Notes: generated by a model not told the origin, from the sequence alone. DNA of 64,000 bases from Vibrio jasicida CAIM 1864 = LMG 25398 (GCF_000400365.1 NZ_BAOG01000035.1:1-64000); one strand, 5' to 3'. Positions 1-11,912 are shown, counted from the stretch's first letter. Numbers and translations: made by a program.

Positions 1-417
1 GACGGTAAGCTGCAAGTGTTTGCGGGCAACAACAAAGTGGAAGGCGACGTTGAATTCTCTGGCGGCCTATCTGGTGAGCTAGGTCTAAACGACGGTAAGA
101 AAGTAACGGTTGATACTATCGACGTAACATCAGTAGGTGGTGCACAAGAGTCTGTAGCTATCATTGATGCCGCATTGAAATACGTAGACAGCCACCGTGC
201 AGAGCTAGGTGCTTTCCAAAACCGTTTCAACCACGCAATCAGCAACTTGGATAACATTAACGAGAACGTGAACGCGTCGAAGAGCCGTATCAAAGATACC
301 GACTTCGCAAAAGAAACGACTCAAATGACCAAGTCACAAATTCTATCGCAAGCGTCAAGCTCAATCCTTGCGCAAGCAAAACAAGCACCAAACTCAGCGC
401 TAAGCCTACTAGGTTAA
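1..417 (+). CDS. polar flagellin, C-terminal part (5' end outside window)
   Basis: The reading frame is open from base 1, so the first 138 visible codons are the end of a longer flagellin gene. The translation has the typical Vibrio polar flagellin C-terminus: a D1 helix ([20 protein letters not shown]), the conserved [12 protein letters not shown] stretch and the D0 end [17 protein letters not shown]. These helices pack into the inner tube of the filament after export through the flagellar type III apparatus. A Rho-independent terminator follows directly, and a second, divergent flagellin gene lies 114 bp downstream. Vibrios carry several flagellin paralogues. From this part alone I cannot say which one it is, so no symbol is given. 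Confidence 0.93.
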   Translation, partial: DGKLQVFAGNNKVEGDVEFSGGLSGELGLNDGKKVTVDTIDVTSVGGAQESVAIIDAALKYVDSHRAELGAFQNRFNHAISNLDNINENVNASKSRIKDTDFAKETTQMTKSQILSQASSSILAQAKQAPNSALSLLG

Positions 418-440
418 TCAACCTAATACGACGCGATACA

Positions 441-466
441 AAAGCCAGGCTCACCCCTGGCTTTTT
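441..466 (+). terminator. Rho-independent terminator after first flagellin
   Basis: The arms AAAGCCAGG and CCTGGCTTT form a GC-rich stem with a short loop, and the T run is the terminator tail. It lies 23 bp past the flagellin stop, so the next flagellin gene probably uses its own promoter. Confidence 0.85.
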
Positions 467-472
467 GCTTAT

Positions 473-500
473 TCAAATCTCGCATTAGGGACACCGAATA
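473..500 (+). promoter_or_regulatory. candidate sigma-28 (FliA) flagellar promoter
   Basis: TCAA, a 16-base spacer and ACCGAATA resemble the sigma-28 consensus TAAA-N15-GCCGATAA. The site lies after the upstream terminator and 31 bp before the second flagellin, where a late-class flagellar promoter is expected. The match is imperfect and was judged by eye. Confidence 0.4.
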
Positions 501-531
501 GGACAGGTGACAAGGAGTTCGTATCGATTAG

Positions 532-1656
532 ATGGTCTCTTTAAATACCAATGTCACTGCGATGATGACGCAGCGACACCTCAGTCATGCGGCTGAGCAA
601 AACATAGAGTCACAGCGAAATCTCACTTCAGGCTATCGGATTAACTCCGCCAGTGATGACGCTGCAGGTCTGCAAATCTCCAATACTCTTAATGTTCAAA
701 CAAGAGGGCTTGATGTCGCCTTGAGAAATGCGCACGATGCGTATTCGGTGGCACAAACTGCAGAAGGCGCTTTGCATGAGAGCAGTGATATATTGCAACG
801 CTTGCGCTCTCTGGGGCTTCAAGCGGCAAACGGCAGTAATGACTCAAGTGATCGGCAAAGTATTCAATACGAGGTCGTAGCGCTGCAAGATGAGCTTGAT
901 CGTGTCGCGATCACGACGACATTTGCAGATAAAAACCTATTTGATGGCTCTTACGGCTCGCAAAGCTTCCATATTGGTGCGAATGCCAACTCTATCTCTC
1001 TGATACTGCGAAATATGCGTAGTCACATCCCGGAGATGGGAGGGCAGCATTATGTTGGTGATGCAGTCGATAAAGATTGGCGAGTCACTAAAGATAATCA
1101 AACCCTTAAATTTGAATACCAAGACAGTAAAGGGCAAACCCAAACAGAATCTATTGGGCTCAAGCTAGGAGATCGCATCGAGCAAGTTGCTACTTATATC
1201 AATGCGCAGCAATCGATAGTGAGTGCCTCGGTGACTGAAAACAATGAACTGCAATTCTTTGCTTCAACCTTGAATGCACCAGAAGGTGTAGAGCTGAAGG
1301 GGCGTTTAGCGAATGGGCTTGATGTAAGTTCCGGTGAGCTCGTTACTATGGATGATATCGATATGTCGACAGTTGGTGGGGCACAGCTTTCGATTGGGGT
1401 GATTGATGCCGCTATTAAGTATGTTGATTCACACAGAAGTGAAATCGGTGGCTTTCAAAACCGTGTCAGTGGCACCATGGATAACCTGAATACGGTGAAC
1501 CGAAGTGTGACGGAATCCAAAGGACGGATACGAGATACGGACTTTGCTCGTGAGTCGACGGAGATGGTGCGTTCGAAAGTACTGCAAGATGCAACAACTG
1601 CATTGTTGGCTCAGGCGAAGCAGAAACCAAGCTCGGCACTTGGGTTGCTCAGTTAA
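532..1656 (+). CDS. polar flagellin paralogue (divergent)
   Basis: A 374-residue protein of normal length for Vibrio flagellins. The N-terminal D0/D1 region (VSLNTNVTAMMTQRHL, then INSASDDAAGLQISN and AQTAEGALHESSDILQRLRS) and the C-terminal D1/D0 region (RIRDTDFARESTEM, ending LLAQAKQKPSSALGLLS) are both intact, so it should be exportable and able to polymerise. It differs clearly from the upstream copy (SLLS at the end instead of SLLG, many changes in the helices), so it is a minor-type paralogue and not a recent duplicate. The ATG is preceded directly by an in-frame TAG, which fixes the start. The nearest Shine-Dalgarno match, AAGGAG, lies 14 bases upstream, which is unusually far. A sigma-28-like promoter precedes it. 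Confidence 0.93.
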   Translation: MVSLNTNVTAMMTQRHLSHAAEQNIESQRNLTSGYRINSASDDAAGLQISNTLNVQTRGLDVALRNAHDAYSVAQTAEGALHESSDILQRLRSLGLQAANGSNDSSDRQSIQYEVVALQDELDRVAITTTFADKNLFDGSYGSQSFHIGANANSISLILRNMRSHIPEMGGQHYVGDAVDKDWRVTKDNQTLKFEYQDSKGQTQTESIGLKLGDRIEQVATYINAQQSIVSASVTENNELQFFASTLNAPEGVELKGRLANGLDVSSGELVTMDDIDMSTVGGAQLSIGVIDAAIKYVDSHRSEIGGFQNRVSGTMDNLNTVNRSVTESKGRIRDTDFARESTEMVRSKVLQDATTALLAQAKQKPSSALGLLS

Positions 1657-1705
1657 ACCAGTTTTAGCGATGAAAGTTGTTTGGAAACAAAAGCTTCAGG
1701 TAATA

Positions 1706-1732
1706 AAAAACGCTGCCAATGGCAGCGTTTTT
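1706..1732. terminator. bidirectional terminator between flagellin and crr
   Basis: The perfect stem CGCTGCC/GGCAGCG has a 3-base loop and is flanked by five A on one side and five T on the other. It can therefore end transcription of the flagellin gene from the left and of crr from the right. Confidence 0.9.
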
Positions 1733-1753
1733 CCGTGTTAGGCTAAGTAAAAA

Positions 1754-2263
1754 TTACTTAGTTACACGTAGAACTGGAGTTTCACCAACAGTTACAGAAC
1801 CAGAAAGCTTGTTCAGCTCTTTGATTTCGTCCATGTTAGAGATAACAACTGGAGTTAGCGTTGATTTCGCTTTCTCTTCTAGAAGAGCAAGATCGAATTC
1901 AATTACAGTGTCGCCAGCTTTAACAGTTTGACCTTCTTCAGCGATGCGCTTGAAGCCTTCGCCTTTTAGTTCAACAGTATCGATACCGAAGTGAACGAAA
2001 AGCTCAACACCGTCGTCAGACTCGATAGAGAATGCGTGGTTTGTTTCGAAGATCTTACCGATAGTACCGTTTACAGGAGCTACCATTTTGTTACCAGCAG
2101 GCTTGATAGCAATACCGTCACCAACGATTTTCTCAGCGAAAACAACATCTGGCACATCTTCGATGTTCACGATCTCACCAGAAAGTGGTGCGATGATTTC
2201 GATTGCACCTGCGTCAGCGCTGTCGTCAGATACTAGCTTCTTAAGTTTGTCAAACAGACCCAT
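1754..2263 (-). CDS. crr: PTS glucose-specific enzyme IIA (IIA-Glc)
   Basis: This cytoplasmic phosphocarrier passes phosphate from HPr to glucose-family IIB domains. In its dephosphorylated state it inhibits non-PTS permeases, and its phosphorylated form stimulates adenylate cyclase in enteric relatives. The 169 residues match the E. coli protein in length and nearly throughout. The two active-site histidines are present: His76 in FETNHAFS and the phosphorylated His91 in [10 protein letters not shown] (numbering includes Met1). It is the last gene of ptsH-ptsI-crr, 105 bp after ptsI. The NagE permease in this window has no IIA domain, so this protein is its likely phosphate donor. A bidirectional terminator follows. 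Confidence 0.98.
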   Translation of the reverse strand: MGLFDKLKKLVSDDSADAGAIEIIAPLSGEIVNIEDVPDVVFAEKIVGDGIAIKPAGNKMVAPVNGTIGKIFETNHAFSIESDDGVELFVHFGIDTVELKGEGFKRIAEEGQTVKAGDTVIEFDLALLEEKAKSTLTPVVISNMDEIKELNKLSGSVTVGETPVLRVTK

Positions 2264-2368
2264 TGTGTCATGCTCCTAACGTTTTATTTAATTCTGTCGA
2301 ATTATAGTATACCAATCTTACGAGATAGACGACTTTTTTTAACCGCCTATCCCATTGGAATTAGTTGA

Positions 2369-4093
2369 TTATTGAGTTTTCTCTGCAATGAACTTTTCTA
2401 CAACAGCTTCGATTTCTGCTGCTGTTGGTAGAGAAAGTGCTTCTTCAGCCATTGCTTTCACTTCTGCGAAGTTAGAGTTACGGATAACTTTCTTCACTTT
2501 AGGGATAGAGATGCCACTCATAGAGAACTCGTCTAGACCCATACCTAGAAGTAGAAGTGTTGCACGCTCATCACCTGCAAGCTCACCACACATACCAGTC
2601 CATTTACCTTCAGCGTGAGAAGCGTCGATAACTTGCTTAATCACAGTAAGTACCGCTGGTGATAGTGGGTTGTAAAGATGAGAAATCATCTCGTTACCAC
2701 GGTCAACCGCTAGTGTGTACTGAGTTAGGTCGTTTGTACCGATAGAGAAGAAAGCAACTTCCTTCGCTAGGTGGTGCGCGATAGCTGCTGCAGCTGGAGT
2801 CTCAACCATTACACCGATTTCGATGCTTTCGTCGAATGCATGACCTTCCGCACGAAGTTCCGCTTTGTACTCTTCGATTGCTTTCTTAAGCTCACGGATT
2901 TCTTCAACAGAGATGATCATTGGGAACATGATACGCAGCTTGCCGTGTGCAGATGCACGTAGGATACCGCGTAGCTGGTCACGTAGGATTTCACGACGAT
3001 CCAAGCTGATACGTACTGCACGCCAGCCTAGGAACGGGTTCATCTCTTTTGGAAGATCCATGTATGGAAGATCTTTGTCGCCGCCGATGTCCATTGTACG
3101 GATGATCACAGACTCACCGTTCATTGCTTCCGCAACTTCTTTGTAAGCTTGGTATTGCTCTTCTTCAGTAGGAAGTGCATCACGGTCCATGAACAGGAAT
3201 TCAGTACGGTACAGACCAACGCCTTCACCACCGTTACGGATGATACCGTCACAGTCTTTAACTGTACCGATGTTACCGCAAACTTCTACGCGGTGACCGT
3301 CAGTCGTTTCTGCGTGTAGGTCTTTTAGCTTCGCTAGTTCTTCTTTCTCAGCGATGAATGCCGCTTTAACTGCTTTCGCGTCTTCTAGTTCAGCTTCAGA
3401 TGGGTTGATAACAACCTTGTTGTTCATCGCATCAAGAATCAGCATGTCGCCGTTCTTAACTTGCTTAGTGATGTCGTTAGTACCAACGATCGCTGGAAGT
3501 TCTAGTGAACGAGCCATGATTGAAGTGTGAGAAGTACGACCGCCGATGTCACAAGCAAAACCAAGAACGTAGTCTAGGTTGATTTGTGCCGTTTCAGATG
3601 GCGTTAGGTCGTAAGCCACTAGGATAACTTCTTCATTGATGTCGCTTAGCGAAACAATGTTGATGCCTAGAGCGTTCTTAACGAAACGAGAACCGATGTC
3701 ACGGATATCAGTTGCACGTTCTTTCAGGTATTCGTCGTCTAGTGACTCAAGAGCACATGCTTGCTCTTCGATAACTGAATGAATAGCGTGGTCCGCAGAC
3801 ATTTTGTCGTTTTTGATAAGTGCTAGGATTTCTTCTTCTAGCTCTTCGTCTTCAAGAAGCATGATGTGACCTTCAAAGATCGCTTCTTTTTCTTCGCCAA
3901 ACGTTTCAAGCGCTTTTTGCTTGATAGTTTCTAGTTGAGCAGAAGATTTGTTACGAGCGTCAAAGAAACGTGCAACTTCTGCTTCTACTTGATCATCAGA
4001 AATAGTGTTTGTGTTTAGGACAATTTCATCTTCTTGAAGTAGTAGTGCTTTACCGATTGCAATACCAGGAGATGCTAGGATGCCTGAAATCAT
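2369..4093 (-). CDS. ptsI: PTS enzyme I (phosphoenolpyruvate-protein phosphotransferase)
   Basis: Enzyme I starts the PTS relay by moving the phosphate of phosphoenolpyruvate to HPr. The 574 residues match the usual length. The N-terminal HPr-binding domain is followed by the swivel domain with the phospho-histidine motif [13 protein letters not shown] (about residue 189). The C-terminal PEP-binding barrel shows the motifs [25 protein letters not shown] and the catalytic cysteine in GMCGELAGD. The ATG start gives the standard N-terminus [13 protein letters not shown]. It lies between ptsH and crr. The 139-bp gap to ptsH holds a long imperfect hairpin without a U tract (see that entry). Confidence 0.98.
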   Translation of the reverse strand: MISGILASPGIAIGKALLLQEDEIVLNTNTISDDQVEAEVARFFDARNKSSAQLETIKQKALETFGEEKEAIFEGHIMLLEDEELEEEILALIKNDKMSADHAIHSVIEEQACALESLDDEYLKERATDIRDIGSRFVKNALGINIVSLSDINEEVILVAYDLTPSETAQINLDYVLGFACDIGGRTSHTSIMARSLELPAIVGTNDITKQVKNGDMLILDAMNNKVVINPSEAELEDAKAVKAAFIAEKEELAKLKDLHAETTDGHRVEVCGNIGTVKDCDGIIRNGGEGVGLYRTEFLFMDRDALPTEEEQYQAYKEVAEAMNGESVIIRTMDIGGDKDLPYMDLPKEMNPFLGWRAVRISLDRREILRDQLRGILRASAHGKLRIMFPMIISVEEIRELKKAIEEYKAELRAEGHAFDESIEIGVMVETPAAAAIAHHLAKEVAFFSIGTNDLTQYTLAVDRGNEMISHLYNPLSPAVLTVIKQVIDASHAEGKWTGMCGELAGDERATLLLLGMGLDEFSMSGISIPKVKKVIRNSNFAEVKAMAEEALSLPTAAEIEAVVEKFIAEKTQ

Positions 4094-4173
4094 AGCCTTA
4101 CCTTAAGTTGGTCAACTTTATAAAACGGGAGAATAATGGGTGCGCTAACGAATAGTATTAGCTTAGTTTTGAG

Positions 4174-4224
4174 CCTATTTCCAACGAAGCCATTTTGCTT
4201 TCACAAAATGGCTTCTGAAATAGG
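4174..4224 (-). promoter_or_regulatory. long intercistronic hairpin between ptsH and ptsI
   Basis: The inner arms GAAGCCATTTTG and CAAAATGGCTTC pair over 12 bp with a 6-base loop. The outer arms CCTATTTC and GAAATAGG add 8 bp across a small asymmetric internal loop. In the direction of transcription the stem is followed by CTCAAAAC, not a T run, so a simple terminator is unlikely. It starts 8 bp after the ptsH stop. A role in mRNA processing or in protecting the ptsH 3' end would fit the higher need for HPr than for enzyme I, but this is inference. Confidence 0.6.
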
Positions 4225-4232
4225 AGACCGAA

Positions 4233-4490
4233 TTAGTGTAGTTGGTCCATTAGAGCAACTAGGTGGTCTACTGCTTGCTGAGCTTGTGGGCCTTCAGCAG
4301 AGATAGTTACTAGAGTACCTTTTACTAGGCCTAGTGTTTGCAGCTTGAATAGGCTCTTAGCGCTAGCGCTTTTACCGTTAGAAGTCACAGTGATGTCCGC
4401 GTCGAATGCTTTAGCTTCTTTAACGAACTGTGCAGCTGGACGAGTGTGAAGACCGTTTTCTGCTGTGATTTCTACTTGCTTCTCGTACAT
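4233..4490 (-). CDS. ptsH: PTS phosphocarrier HPr
   Basis: HPr carries phosphate from enzyme I to the IIA domains of all PTS permeases. The 85-residue protein has the active-site His15 in [11 protein letters not shown] and the conserved Ser46 in [10 protein letters not shown]. It is the first gene of the pts operon. The 298 bp between its start and the cysK stop hold the operon promoter region and the cysK terminator. I see AT-rich sequence and a TTGACT hexamer there, but no convincing -10 partner, so I do not call a promoter. Confidence 0.98.
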   Translation of the reverse strand: MYEKQVEITAENGLHTRPAAQFVKEAKAFDADITVTSNGKSASAKSLFKLQTLGLVKGTLVTISAEGPQAQQAVDHLVALMDQLH

Positions 4491-4735
4491 GTGATATACC
4501 CCAATAAATGTATTTTTTTGTTAGTTTGTGACTGAGTTTTAGCTTAACTGCTTTACTTCTTGTGCGCTAGCACGGGAGAGTTCAAAGCGTGTCAGAACTG
4601 ATACTAGTCAAAAGTTTGGTAATTACGCAACTGTTTGCGTGCACAATTACTTAGAAAACTTTTTGGTTTAGATTCTTTATTTTGAACCTAAAAATAAAAC
4701 ACCCTGATATTACCAAAGGTGGGGCAGGGATCAAC

Positions 4736-4762
4736 AAAAAAGCCCCTGACCGGGGCTTTTTT
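4736..4762 (-). terminator. terminator downstream of cysK
   Basis: The stem AGCCCC/GGGGCT has a 5-base loop and is flanked by A and T runs. It lies 27 bp past the cysK stop and separates cysK from the pts operon. Confidence 0.85.
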
Positions 4763-4788
4763 AAACGAAAAATTGATTTGACCACATA

Positions 4789-5757
4789 TTACTGTTGGTT
4801 CTCTTTCTCAGTAAAGATACCGGCAAATAGTGCTGTACTTAGGTAGCGTTCACCTGAGCTTGGAAGTACAGTTACAATTGTTTTTCCTTCAAATTCAGGA
4901 AGTTCTGCAAGGCGGTTTGCTGCCACTACTGCTGCACCCGATGAGATGCCAGCCAGAATGCCTTCCTCTTCCATAAGGCGCTGAGCCATCTCAATTGCCT
5001 CTTCAGAAGTCACTTGCTCAACACGGTCCAAAAGCTCTAAATCTAGGTTGCCTGGGATGAAACCAGCGCCAATACCTTGGATTTTGTGTGGTGCTGGTTG
5101 GATTTTTTCACCTGCTAGTGCTTGTGCGATAACCGGTGATTCTGCTGGCTCAACAGCGACAGAAGTGATTGCTTTGCCTTTTTCACCTTTGATGTAACGG
5201 CTTGTACCAGTGATAGTACCGCCCGTACCAACACCTGCTACGAATACGTCGATTTCACCGTCTGTTGCTTCCCAAATTTCAGGGCCCGTTGTCTTCTCAT
5301 GAATCTCTGGGTTTGCAGGGTTGTTGAACTGTTGCAGAAGCAGGTATTTGTCTGGGTTGCTTGCTACGATTTCTTCGGCTTTCGCAATCGCACCTTTCAT
5401 GCCTTTTGCTGCTTCAGTTAGCTCCAGATTTGCACCGAGTGCTTTTAGCAGTTTACGACGCTCAAGACTCATTGACTCTGGCATCGTTAGCGTTAGCTTG
5501 TAACCGCGAGCGGCCGCTACGAATGCAAGCGCAACACCTGTGTTACCACTGGTCGGCTCTACTAGCTCAACACCAGGTTTAAGCGTGCCTGCTTTTTCCG
5601 CTTCCCAAATCATGTTGGCACCAATACGGCACTTAACGCTGAAGCTTGGGTTACGTGCTTCGATTTTCGCCAAAACTTTACCTTTGCTCACTTTATTCAA
5701 GCGAACAAGAGGCGTATTACCAATAGTAAGAGAGTTGTCTTCGTAGATCTTGCTCAT
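4789..5757 (-). CDS. cysK: cysteine synthase A (O-acetylserine sulfhydrylase)
   Basis: A PLP enzyme that makes cysteine from O-acetylserine and sulfide. At 322 residues it matches CysK in length. The PLP lysine is Lys42 in [11 protein letters not shown]. The substrate loop [12 protein letters not shown] and the PLP-phosphate loop [10 protein letters not shown] are present, and the end region [11 protein letters not shown] is typical. The gene lies between the pts operon and cysZ, as in E. coli, with a terminator on each side, so it is probably monocistronic. CysK rather than CysM is favoured by the position and by the NPSFSVKCR context. Confidence 0.97.
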   Translation of the reverse strand: MSKIYEDNSLTIGNTPLVRLNKVSKGKVLAKIEARNPSFSVKCRIGANMIWEAEKAGTLKPGVELVEPTSGNTGVALAFVAAARGYKLTLTMPESMSLERRKLLKALGANLELTEAAKGMKGAIAKAEEIVASNPDKYLLLQQFNNPANPEIHEKTTGPEIWEATDGEIDVFVAGVGTGGTITGTSRYIKGEKGKAITSVAVEPAESPVIAQALAGEKIQPAPHKIQGIGAGFIPGNLDLELLDRVEQVTSEEAIEMAQRLMEEEGILAGISSGAAVVAANRLAELPEFEGKTIVTVLPSSGERYLSTALFAGIFTEKENQQ

Positions 5758-5877
5758 AGTGATGTTCCTTCATTACACGATTTGTGAATATGATTAGAAG
5801 AATATGCGGTATGAAAAAAAGGGAAAAGGATTAAAAAGTTATATCTTATGAGGTTGGTCGAGAATTGAACAAAATAA

Positions 5878-5904
5878 CAGAGGAGGCTTATTCGGCCTCC
5901 TCTG
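5878..5904 (-). terminator. terminator downstream of cysZ
   Basis: The perfect 10-bp stem CAGAGGAGGC/GCCTCCTCTG has a 7-base loop and is followed, on the transcribed strand, by TTATTTTG. It lies 17 bp past the cysZ stop. Confidence 0.85.
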
Positions 5905-5921
5905 ATTGATTCAAAACTGCG

Positions 5922-6665
5922 CTATTGCTGGTGTTTAAACTCAGCTACCCACATTGCAGTTGCACCACATACAGCAACAGGCATAACAATGAGGTTGAGA
6001 ATTGGAATGGTGGTAAATACGGAAACCAAAACACCAAACCCATAAGCTTTACCTTGCTTTTGTTTCAATTTGTAACGCATGTCATTGAACGGCACTTTAT
6101 GGTTATCAAATGGATAGTCGCAGTATTGGATCGCCAACATCCAGGCTGTGAAGAAGAACCATAAGAAAGGTCCAACCGTTTGACCCAGAGCAGGAATCAA
6201 CAACAACAGGAATAAACCAATCGCTTTTGGCAATACATACAGCAGTTTTCGCCATTCACGAGCCATAACACGAGGTACATCTTTGACCAATGCTGCAAAC
6301 CCATCGTCATTGACTTTCTGACCAGTCAGCGACTCTTCTACTTTTTCAGAAAGCAATCCGTTGAATGGTGCGGCGATAAAGTTCGCTAAGGTGCTGAAAA
6401 AATATGAAAAGGTGGCGAGAATCGTTAGGACGAGAATTGGCCACAAGAGGTAAGTCAACCAAGACAGAAACTCAGGGAGTTGCCCAATCCAGCCTTCAAT
6501 CCAAGCGTCTAAGTGAGAGAAAAGATAGAAGATAGCACCACCAACTAGCAATATATTCGCCAGCAGAGGGAGAACGACAAAACGTCTGATCTCTGGAGAG
6601 AGCGCCAATTGAATTCCGTATAGGAAATAACCAAAACCGGTTCTTTGTTGAATGTTCGACTTCAT
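5922..6665 (-). CDS. cysZ: sulfate transporter CysZ
   Basis: An inner-membrane protein for sulfate uptake that supplies cysteine synthesis. The 247 residues contain several long hydrophobic stretches: about residues 27-50, 68-95, a central segment near 150-180 ([17 protein letters not shown]) and a C-terminal one ([16 protein letters not shown]). The central YCDYPFDNH and [10 protein letters not shown] stretch is typical of the EI24/CysZ family. It is oriented with cysK but has its own terminator after it. A 250-bp gap separates it from the divergent zipA. Confidence 0.93.
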   Translation of the reverse strand: MKSNIQQRTGFGYFLYGIQLALSPEIRRFVVLPLLANILLVGGAIFYLFSHLDAWIEGWIGQLPEFLSWLTYLLWPILVLTILATFSYFFSTLANFIAAPFNGLLSEKVEESLTGQKVNDDGFAALVKDVPRVMAREWRKLLYVLPKAIGLFLLLLIPALGQTVGPFLWFFFTAWMLAIQYCDYPFDNHKVPFNDMRYKLKQKQGKAYGFGVLVSVFTTIPILNLIVMPVAVCGATAMWVAEFKHQQ

Positions 6666-6915
6666 ATCTATTTTATTTCTTGTGAGTGAAAACTCATTGT
6701 ACCTGTCGATACTTTTCTTTCAATGCCCTAACAAATGAGGTCTTGTAAAGTGGAATCGTGGCAAGAATCACAACAAAAAACGGAACTTCTTGCATTAAGT
6801 TGTTCTAAACCTGCATATAGTTTTGGTAAAGTAAACGCATCATTCAGATTTATTGCACTTGGGTTACTGCTCAAGGATGTGCGAGTAGTAAGAACAGGTA
6901 GATTGAGAGTAAATA

Positions 6916-7851
6916 ATGCAGGAATTGCGATTCGTACTCATTGTTGTTGGCGCATTAGCCATCGCCGCATTGCTTTTTCATGGCCTATGGACAAGCAAAA
7001 AAGAAGGCAAAGCGAAGTTTGGTAACAAACCACTTGGTAAGTTGGATGTTGACCAAGAAGAAAAAGAACCTCAAGAACAAGAGCGAGATTTTGCTCCTGC
7101 TCCAGAAGATGATTTCGAGATTATCCGTAAAGATCGCAAAGAGCCAGACTTTGGGATGGAAAGCTCGTTTGACAACAAGTTCGCCTCAGACCCTCTGATT
7201 GATGATGTTCTTGATGTAAAAGAGAAAGAGCATAAAGAAGAACCTGAGATCCCTGCTTTTGTTGCAACTAAAGCGGAACAAGAGCCTGAGCCAGAAATTG
7301 TTGAGCCTGTTCAAGCGACGTTCGAAGAAGAGATTATCGAGCCAGTGTTCGAAGCACCTGAAGCTGTCGAACCAGAAATCGATGTTGCACCAGTTGTTGT
7401 AGAGCAACCTGAAGAGCCAAAACCAGAACCTGAAATGCAAGTCATTGTGTTGAACGTTCACTGCGCTGGCGATGAGCCGTTCATCGGTACTAAGTTGTTC
7501 GATAGCATGCAGCAAAATGGATTGATTTACGGTGAGATGAATATCTTCCATCGTCATGTTGATTTGTCTGGTAACGGTAAAGTGCTCTTTAGTGTCGCCA
7601 ACATGATGCAACCGGGCACATTAGAACATGATGACCCTGCTGAATTCTCAACCAAAGGTATCTCGTTCTTTATGACATTACCTTGCTACGGTGAAGCAGA
7701 TCAAAACTTCAACCTAATGCTGCGTATTGCACAACAAATTGCAGACGATATGGGTGGTAATGTCCTTGATGATCAACGAAACCTAATGACGCCGGACCGA
7801 TTGGCATCTTATCGTCGTCAAATAGTTGAGTTTACTGCCGCTAGCGCATAA
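6916..7851 (+). CDS. zipA: cell division protein ZipA
   Basis: ZipA is an inner-membrane bitopic protein that tethers FtsZ to the membrane. The 311 residues show its architecture: an N-terminal transmembrane helix (about residues 4-22), a basic patch ([11 protein letters not shown]), a long acidic linker rich in Pro, Glu and Val (about 45-175), and the C-terminal FtsZ-binding domain starting near [18 protein letters not shown]. The ATG gives [16 protein letters not shown], the usual start. It lies between cysZ (divergent) and ligA (same strand), as in E. coli. A terminator separates it from ligA. Confidence 0.96.
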   Translation: MQELRFVLIVVGALAIAALLFHGLWTSKKEGKAKFGNKPLGKLDVDQEEKEPQEQERDFAPAPEDDFEIIRKDRKEPDFGMESSFDNKFASDPLIDDVLDVKEKEHKEEPEIPAFVATKAEQEPEPEIVEPVQATFEEEIIEPVFEAPEAVEPEIDVAPVVVEQPEEPKPEPEMQVIVLNVHCAGDEPFIGTKLFDSMQQNGLIYGEMNIFHRHVDLSGNGKVLFSVANMMQPGTLEHDDPAEFSTKGISFFMTLPCYGEADQNFNLMLRIAQQIADDMGGNVLDDQRNLMTPDRLASYRRQIVEFTAASA

Positions 7852-7872
7852 TCTTAACACCAAATAAAGAGA

Positions 7873-9954
<2,082 letters not shown>

Positions 9955-9982
9955 CTTCCATCAAAAAAGATAAAAAATAACT

Positions 9983-10016
9983 AAAAGCCCTAAATGACAG
10001 TCATTTGGGGCTTTTT
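9983..10016 (+). terminator. terminator downstream of ligA
   Basis: A 16-bp stem, arms at 9983-9998 and 10000-10015, contains the GGGC/GCCC core, one T-G wobble and a minimal loop, and ends in a T run. Confidence 0.9.
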
Positions 10017-10464
10017 CTTGCCAATTAAAAAGTGACAAAATTAGCGCTATTTTCCTATTGAAATCATTTCAGTGATCAAGATCTCTCCTTTAATTTTTCC
10101 TCGTATCTAGCAGTAACTCTGCGATCAACTTCAAATTGACGTTTCCGTATTAGCCATAAGTTATTGATAAATAGCATCTTTGTGTCGATCTGTAGTTTGG
10201 GTGTTAAAAATAAGATCTGGATCAACAAGTTATATGGAACTTTGGCGTTGGTCATATTTTTTTAGAAAAAAAATAAGTTCCGTTTGGATGTTTTTAGATG
10301 CGAAGTTAGTCTTAGAAGCGTGGATACACGGTGTGTATGCAGGAACTAAAAAGAACCAATTTAGAAATATTGAGGTTCACTCAGGAATTTACTTCTCTCC
10401 TTCGGCGGCCAACTTAAGGTGAGATAGAAAAATACAGCTATATCCATTTTTAGGAGTTTTTTCC
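10017..10464 (+). other. long non-coding region upstream of the chitoporin
   Basis: This 448-bp region has no supportable gene. An 80-codon frame at 10180-10422 has no ribosome-binding site and an unremarkable composition, so I leave it out. Visible structure: the inverted repeat GGAACTT (10236-10242) and AAGTTCC (10275-10281), which encloses an AT palindrome of seven T and eight A. AGGAG at 10452-10456, 8 bases before the ATG, is the chitoporin ribosome-binding site. The length suggests regulatory content, but I see no strong CRP or other named operator. Confidence 0.5.
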
Positions 10465-11871
10465 ATGGACAAATTTTTCAAGGTTTCAGCACTAACCGCA
10501 GCAATGTTTGGTGCAGTAGCGGTAGCTCCAGCTACGGCTTCTACTGAAAGTGCTGCTGGTGGTGAGTATGTAGAGAAAGTTAACGAGTTTATGAGCGACT
10601 CATCATTGAACGCAATGTTCGTTGTTGATACTCGTTCTCGTACACGTACTAGCGGTAAGCCTGGTGGTGAAAATGGCGATCGTTGGAGTCGTCTAAACTA
10701 CTCATCTTACAATGCAATTATTGACTTCACTTCTGGCTACCATGACGGTTGGTTAGGTGCTGACGTCGCTGCTTACTACTCTGGTGACCTATACAATGAT
10801 AGCTTGAAAGGCGCAGACGGCTACCTATGTAACGAAATCTCTACGTGTACTAACCTAGACTGGGGTGCAGGTGACGGTGATCAGCTTAAAGTTTACAAAG
10901 CGGCTCTGAAATTTAAGACTGGCGAAAACTTTAACGCTCGCGTCGGTATGCTACAAGCTGGTGGCAACGGTACAATCGGTAACGTTTGGAGTTTTGTACC
11001 TGGTACGTACCGTGGTTTCGAGCTAAACGCGAAACTTGGTGATTTCAACCTAAGCTACTTCGGTGCAGACCAATTCACAGCACCTTGGTTACTACATGAA
11101 GATGATTACGCGCCAGCACTATGGTCAGACACTTCATGGAGCTACCTACACTCTCTAGGCTTGAACGGTAACATCACTGACGCTCTATTCTTCCAAGTTG
11201 GTCTTGGTCAAGCGACAGGCGTTAAATACGCGAACGGTATCGATTGGGGTGCAGGTCAAGTAACTAGCTACCATGACGACACTGATAACACATCATACAA
11301 AGCTTACTTGAAGTACACAGTAAGTGACCGCACTACTCTTGCATTCGACTTCTACGGTGTTGATGATGATGTGAAATACGATGGTCTAGGTTTCCATACT
11401 GGTCTATCTCTAAACCAATCTTTCGGCAAGCTATCTTGGATGTCTGAGCTACGCTACACAGATACAGACAACCGTTCAGATTTCGTTCCACGTACTATCC
11501 ATACTTACGGTATGAACAACGGTACTTGGTCACAATGGTGGGATGCACTATCTGACTGGAACAAAGCTGGTGAGCTAGCTTGGTACAACCGTCTTTCTTA
11601 CAACCAAGGTAACGGTTGGAACTACTACCTAGGCTTGGGCTACGGTTCTGGTGCAGATTCTGCAGCAAGTGGCGCATCAGGTGACTGGGATTACGAGAGC
11701 GAGTACGCAGTTAACGCAACGGTTTCTTACTCTCTACAAAGTGGTTCTCTTAAAGGTACAACCGTTCGTCTACACGGTACTATCCTAGAGCGTGACGAGT
11801 TTGCTGGTGCAGCAGACGCGGACGAGACAGATCTACGTCTACAAGTTCTTATCCCATACAGCTTCCACTAA
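10465..11871 (+). CDS. chiP: outer-membrane chitoporin, OprD family
   Basis: A 468-residue outer-membrane protein with a clear signal peptide (positively charged start, hydrophobic core, cleavage probably after ATAS near residue 26). The rest has alternating aromatic and polar residues typical of a beta-barrel, many Trp and Tyr, and ends in IPYSFH with a terminal aromatic signature. Composition and the SRLNYSSYNAIIDFTSGY region match the Vibrio OprD-type porin known as chitoporin, which imports chito-oligosaccharides. A pair of cysteines (about residues 126 and 132) could form a loop disulfide. The gene stands alone between ligA and a bidirectional terminator. Homologues in Vibrio respond to chitin through ChiS, which is known biology and not visible here. 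The symbol rests on family resemblance. Confidence 0.85.
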   Translation: MDKFFKVSALTAAMFGAVAVAPATASTESAAGGEYVEKVNEFMSDSSLNAMFVVDTRSRTRTSGKPGGENGDRWSRLNYSSYNAIIDFTSGYHDGWLGADVAAYYSGDLYNDSLKGADGYLCNEISTCTNLDWGAGDGDQLKVYKAALKFKTGENFNARVGMLQAGGNGTIGNVWSFVPGTYRGFELNAKLGDFNLSYFGADQFTAPWLLHEDDYAPALWSDTSWSYLHSLGLNGNITDALFFQVGLGQATGVKYANGIDWGAGQVTSYHDDTDNTSYKAYLKYTVSDRTTLAFDFYGVDDDVKYDGLGFHTGLSLNQSFGKLSWMSELRYTDTDNRSDFVPRTIHTYGMNNGTWSQWWDALSDWNKAGELAWYNRLSYNQGNGWNYYLGLGYGSGADSAASGASGDWDYESEYAVNATVSYSLQSGSLKGTTVRLHGTILERDEFAGAADADETDLRLQVLIPYSFH

Positions 11872-11886
11872 TATTCAGAAGCTAAG

Positions 11887-11912
11887 AAAAAGGAGCCATT
11901 CGGCTCCTTTTT
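11887..11912. terminator. bidirectional terminator after the chitoporin
   Basis: The stem AAAAAGGAGCC/GGCTCCTTTTT has a 4-base loop and serves the chitoporin on the plus strand. Because it is symmetrical, it can also serve the small gene on the minus strand, whose stop codon it touches. Confidence 0.88.

Noticed and set aside
4491-4735. Search for a pts promoter with CRP site before ptsH
   Set aside because: A TTGACT hexamer and a TGTG half site are visible, but no acceptable -10 or second half site, so none is called.
6735-7025. 96-codon open frame overlapping the zipA start
   Set aside because: It overlaps zipA in another frame and its content is unconvincing; zipA is certain.
10180-10422. 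80-codon open frame upstream of the chitoporin
   Set aside because: No ribosome-binding site, irregular composition, no recognisable domain, and it covers the likely leader and promoter region.
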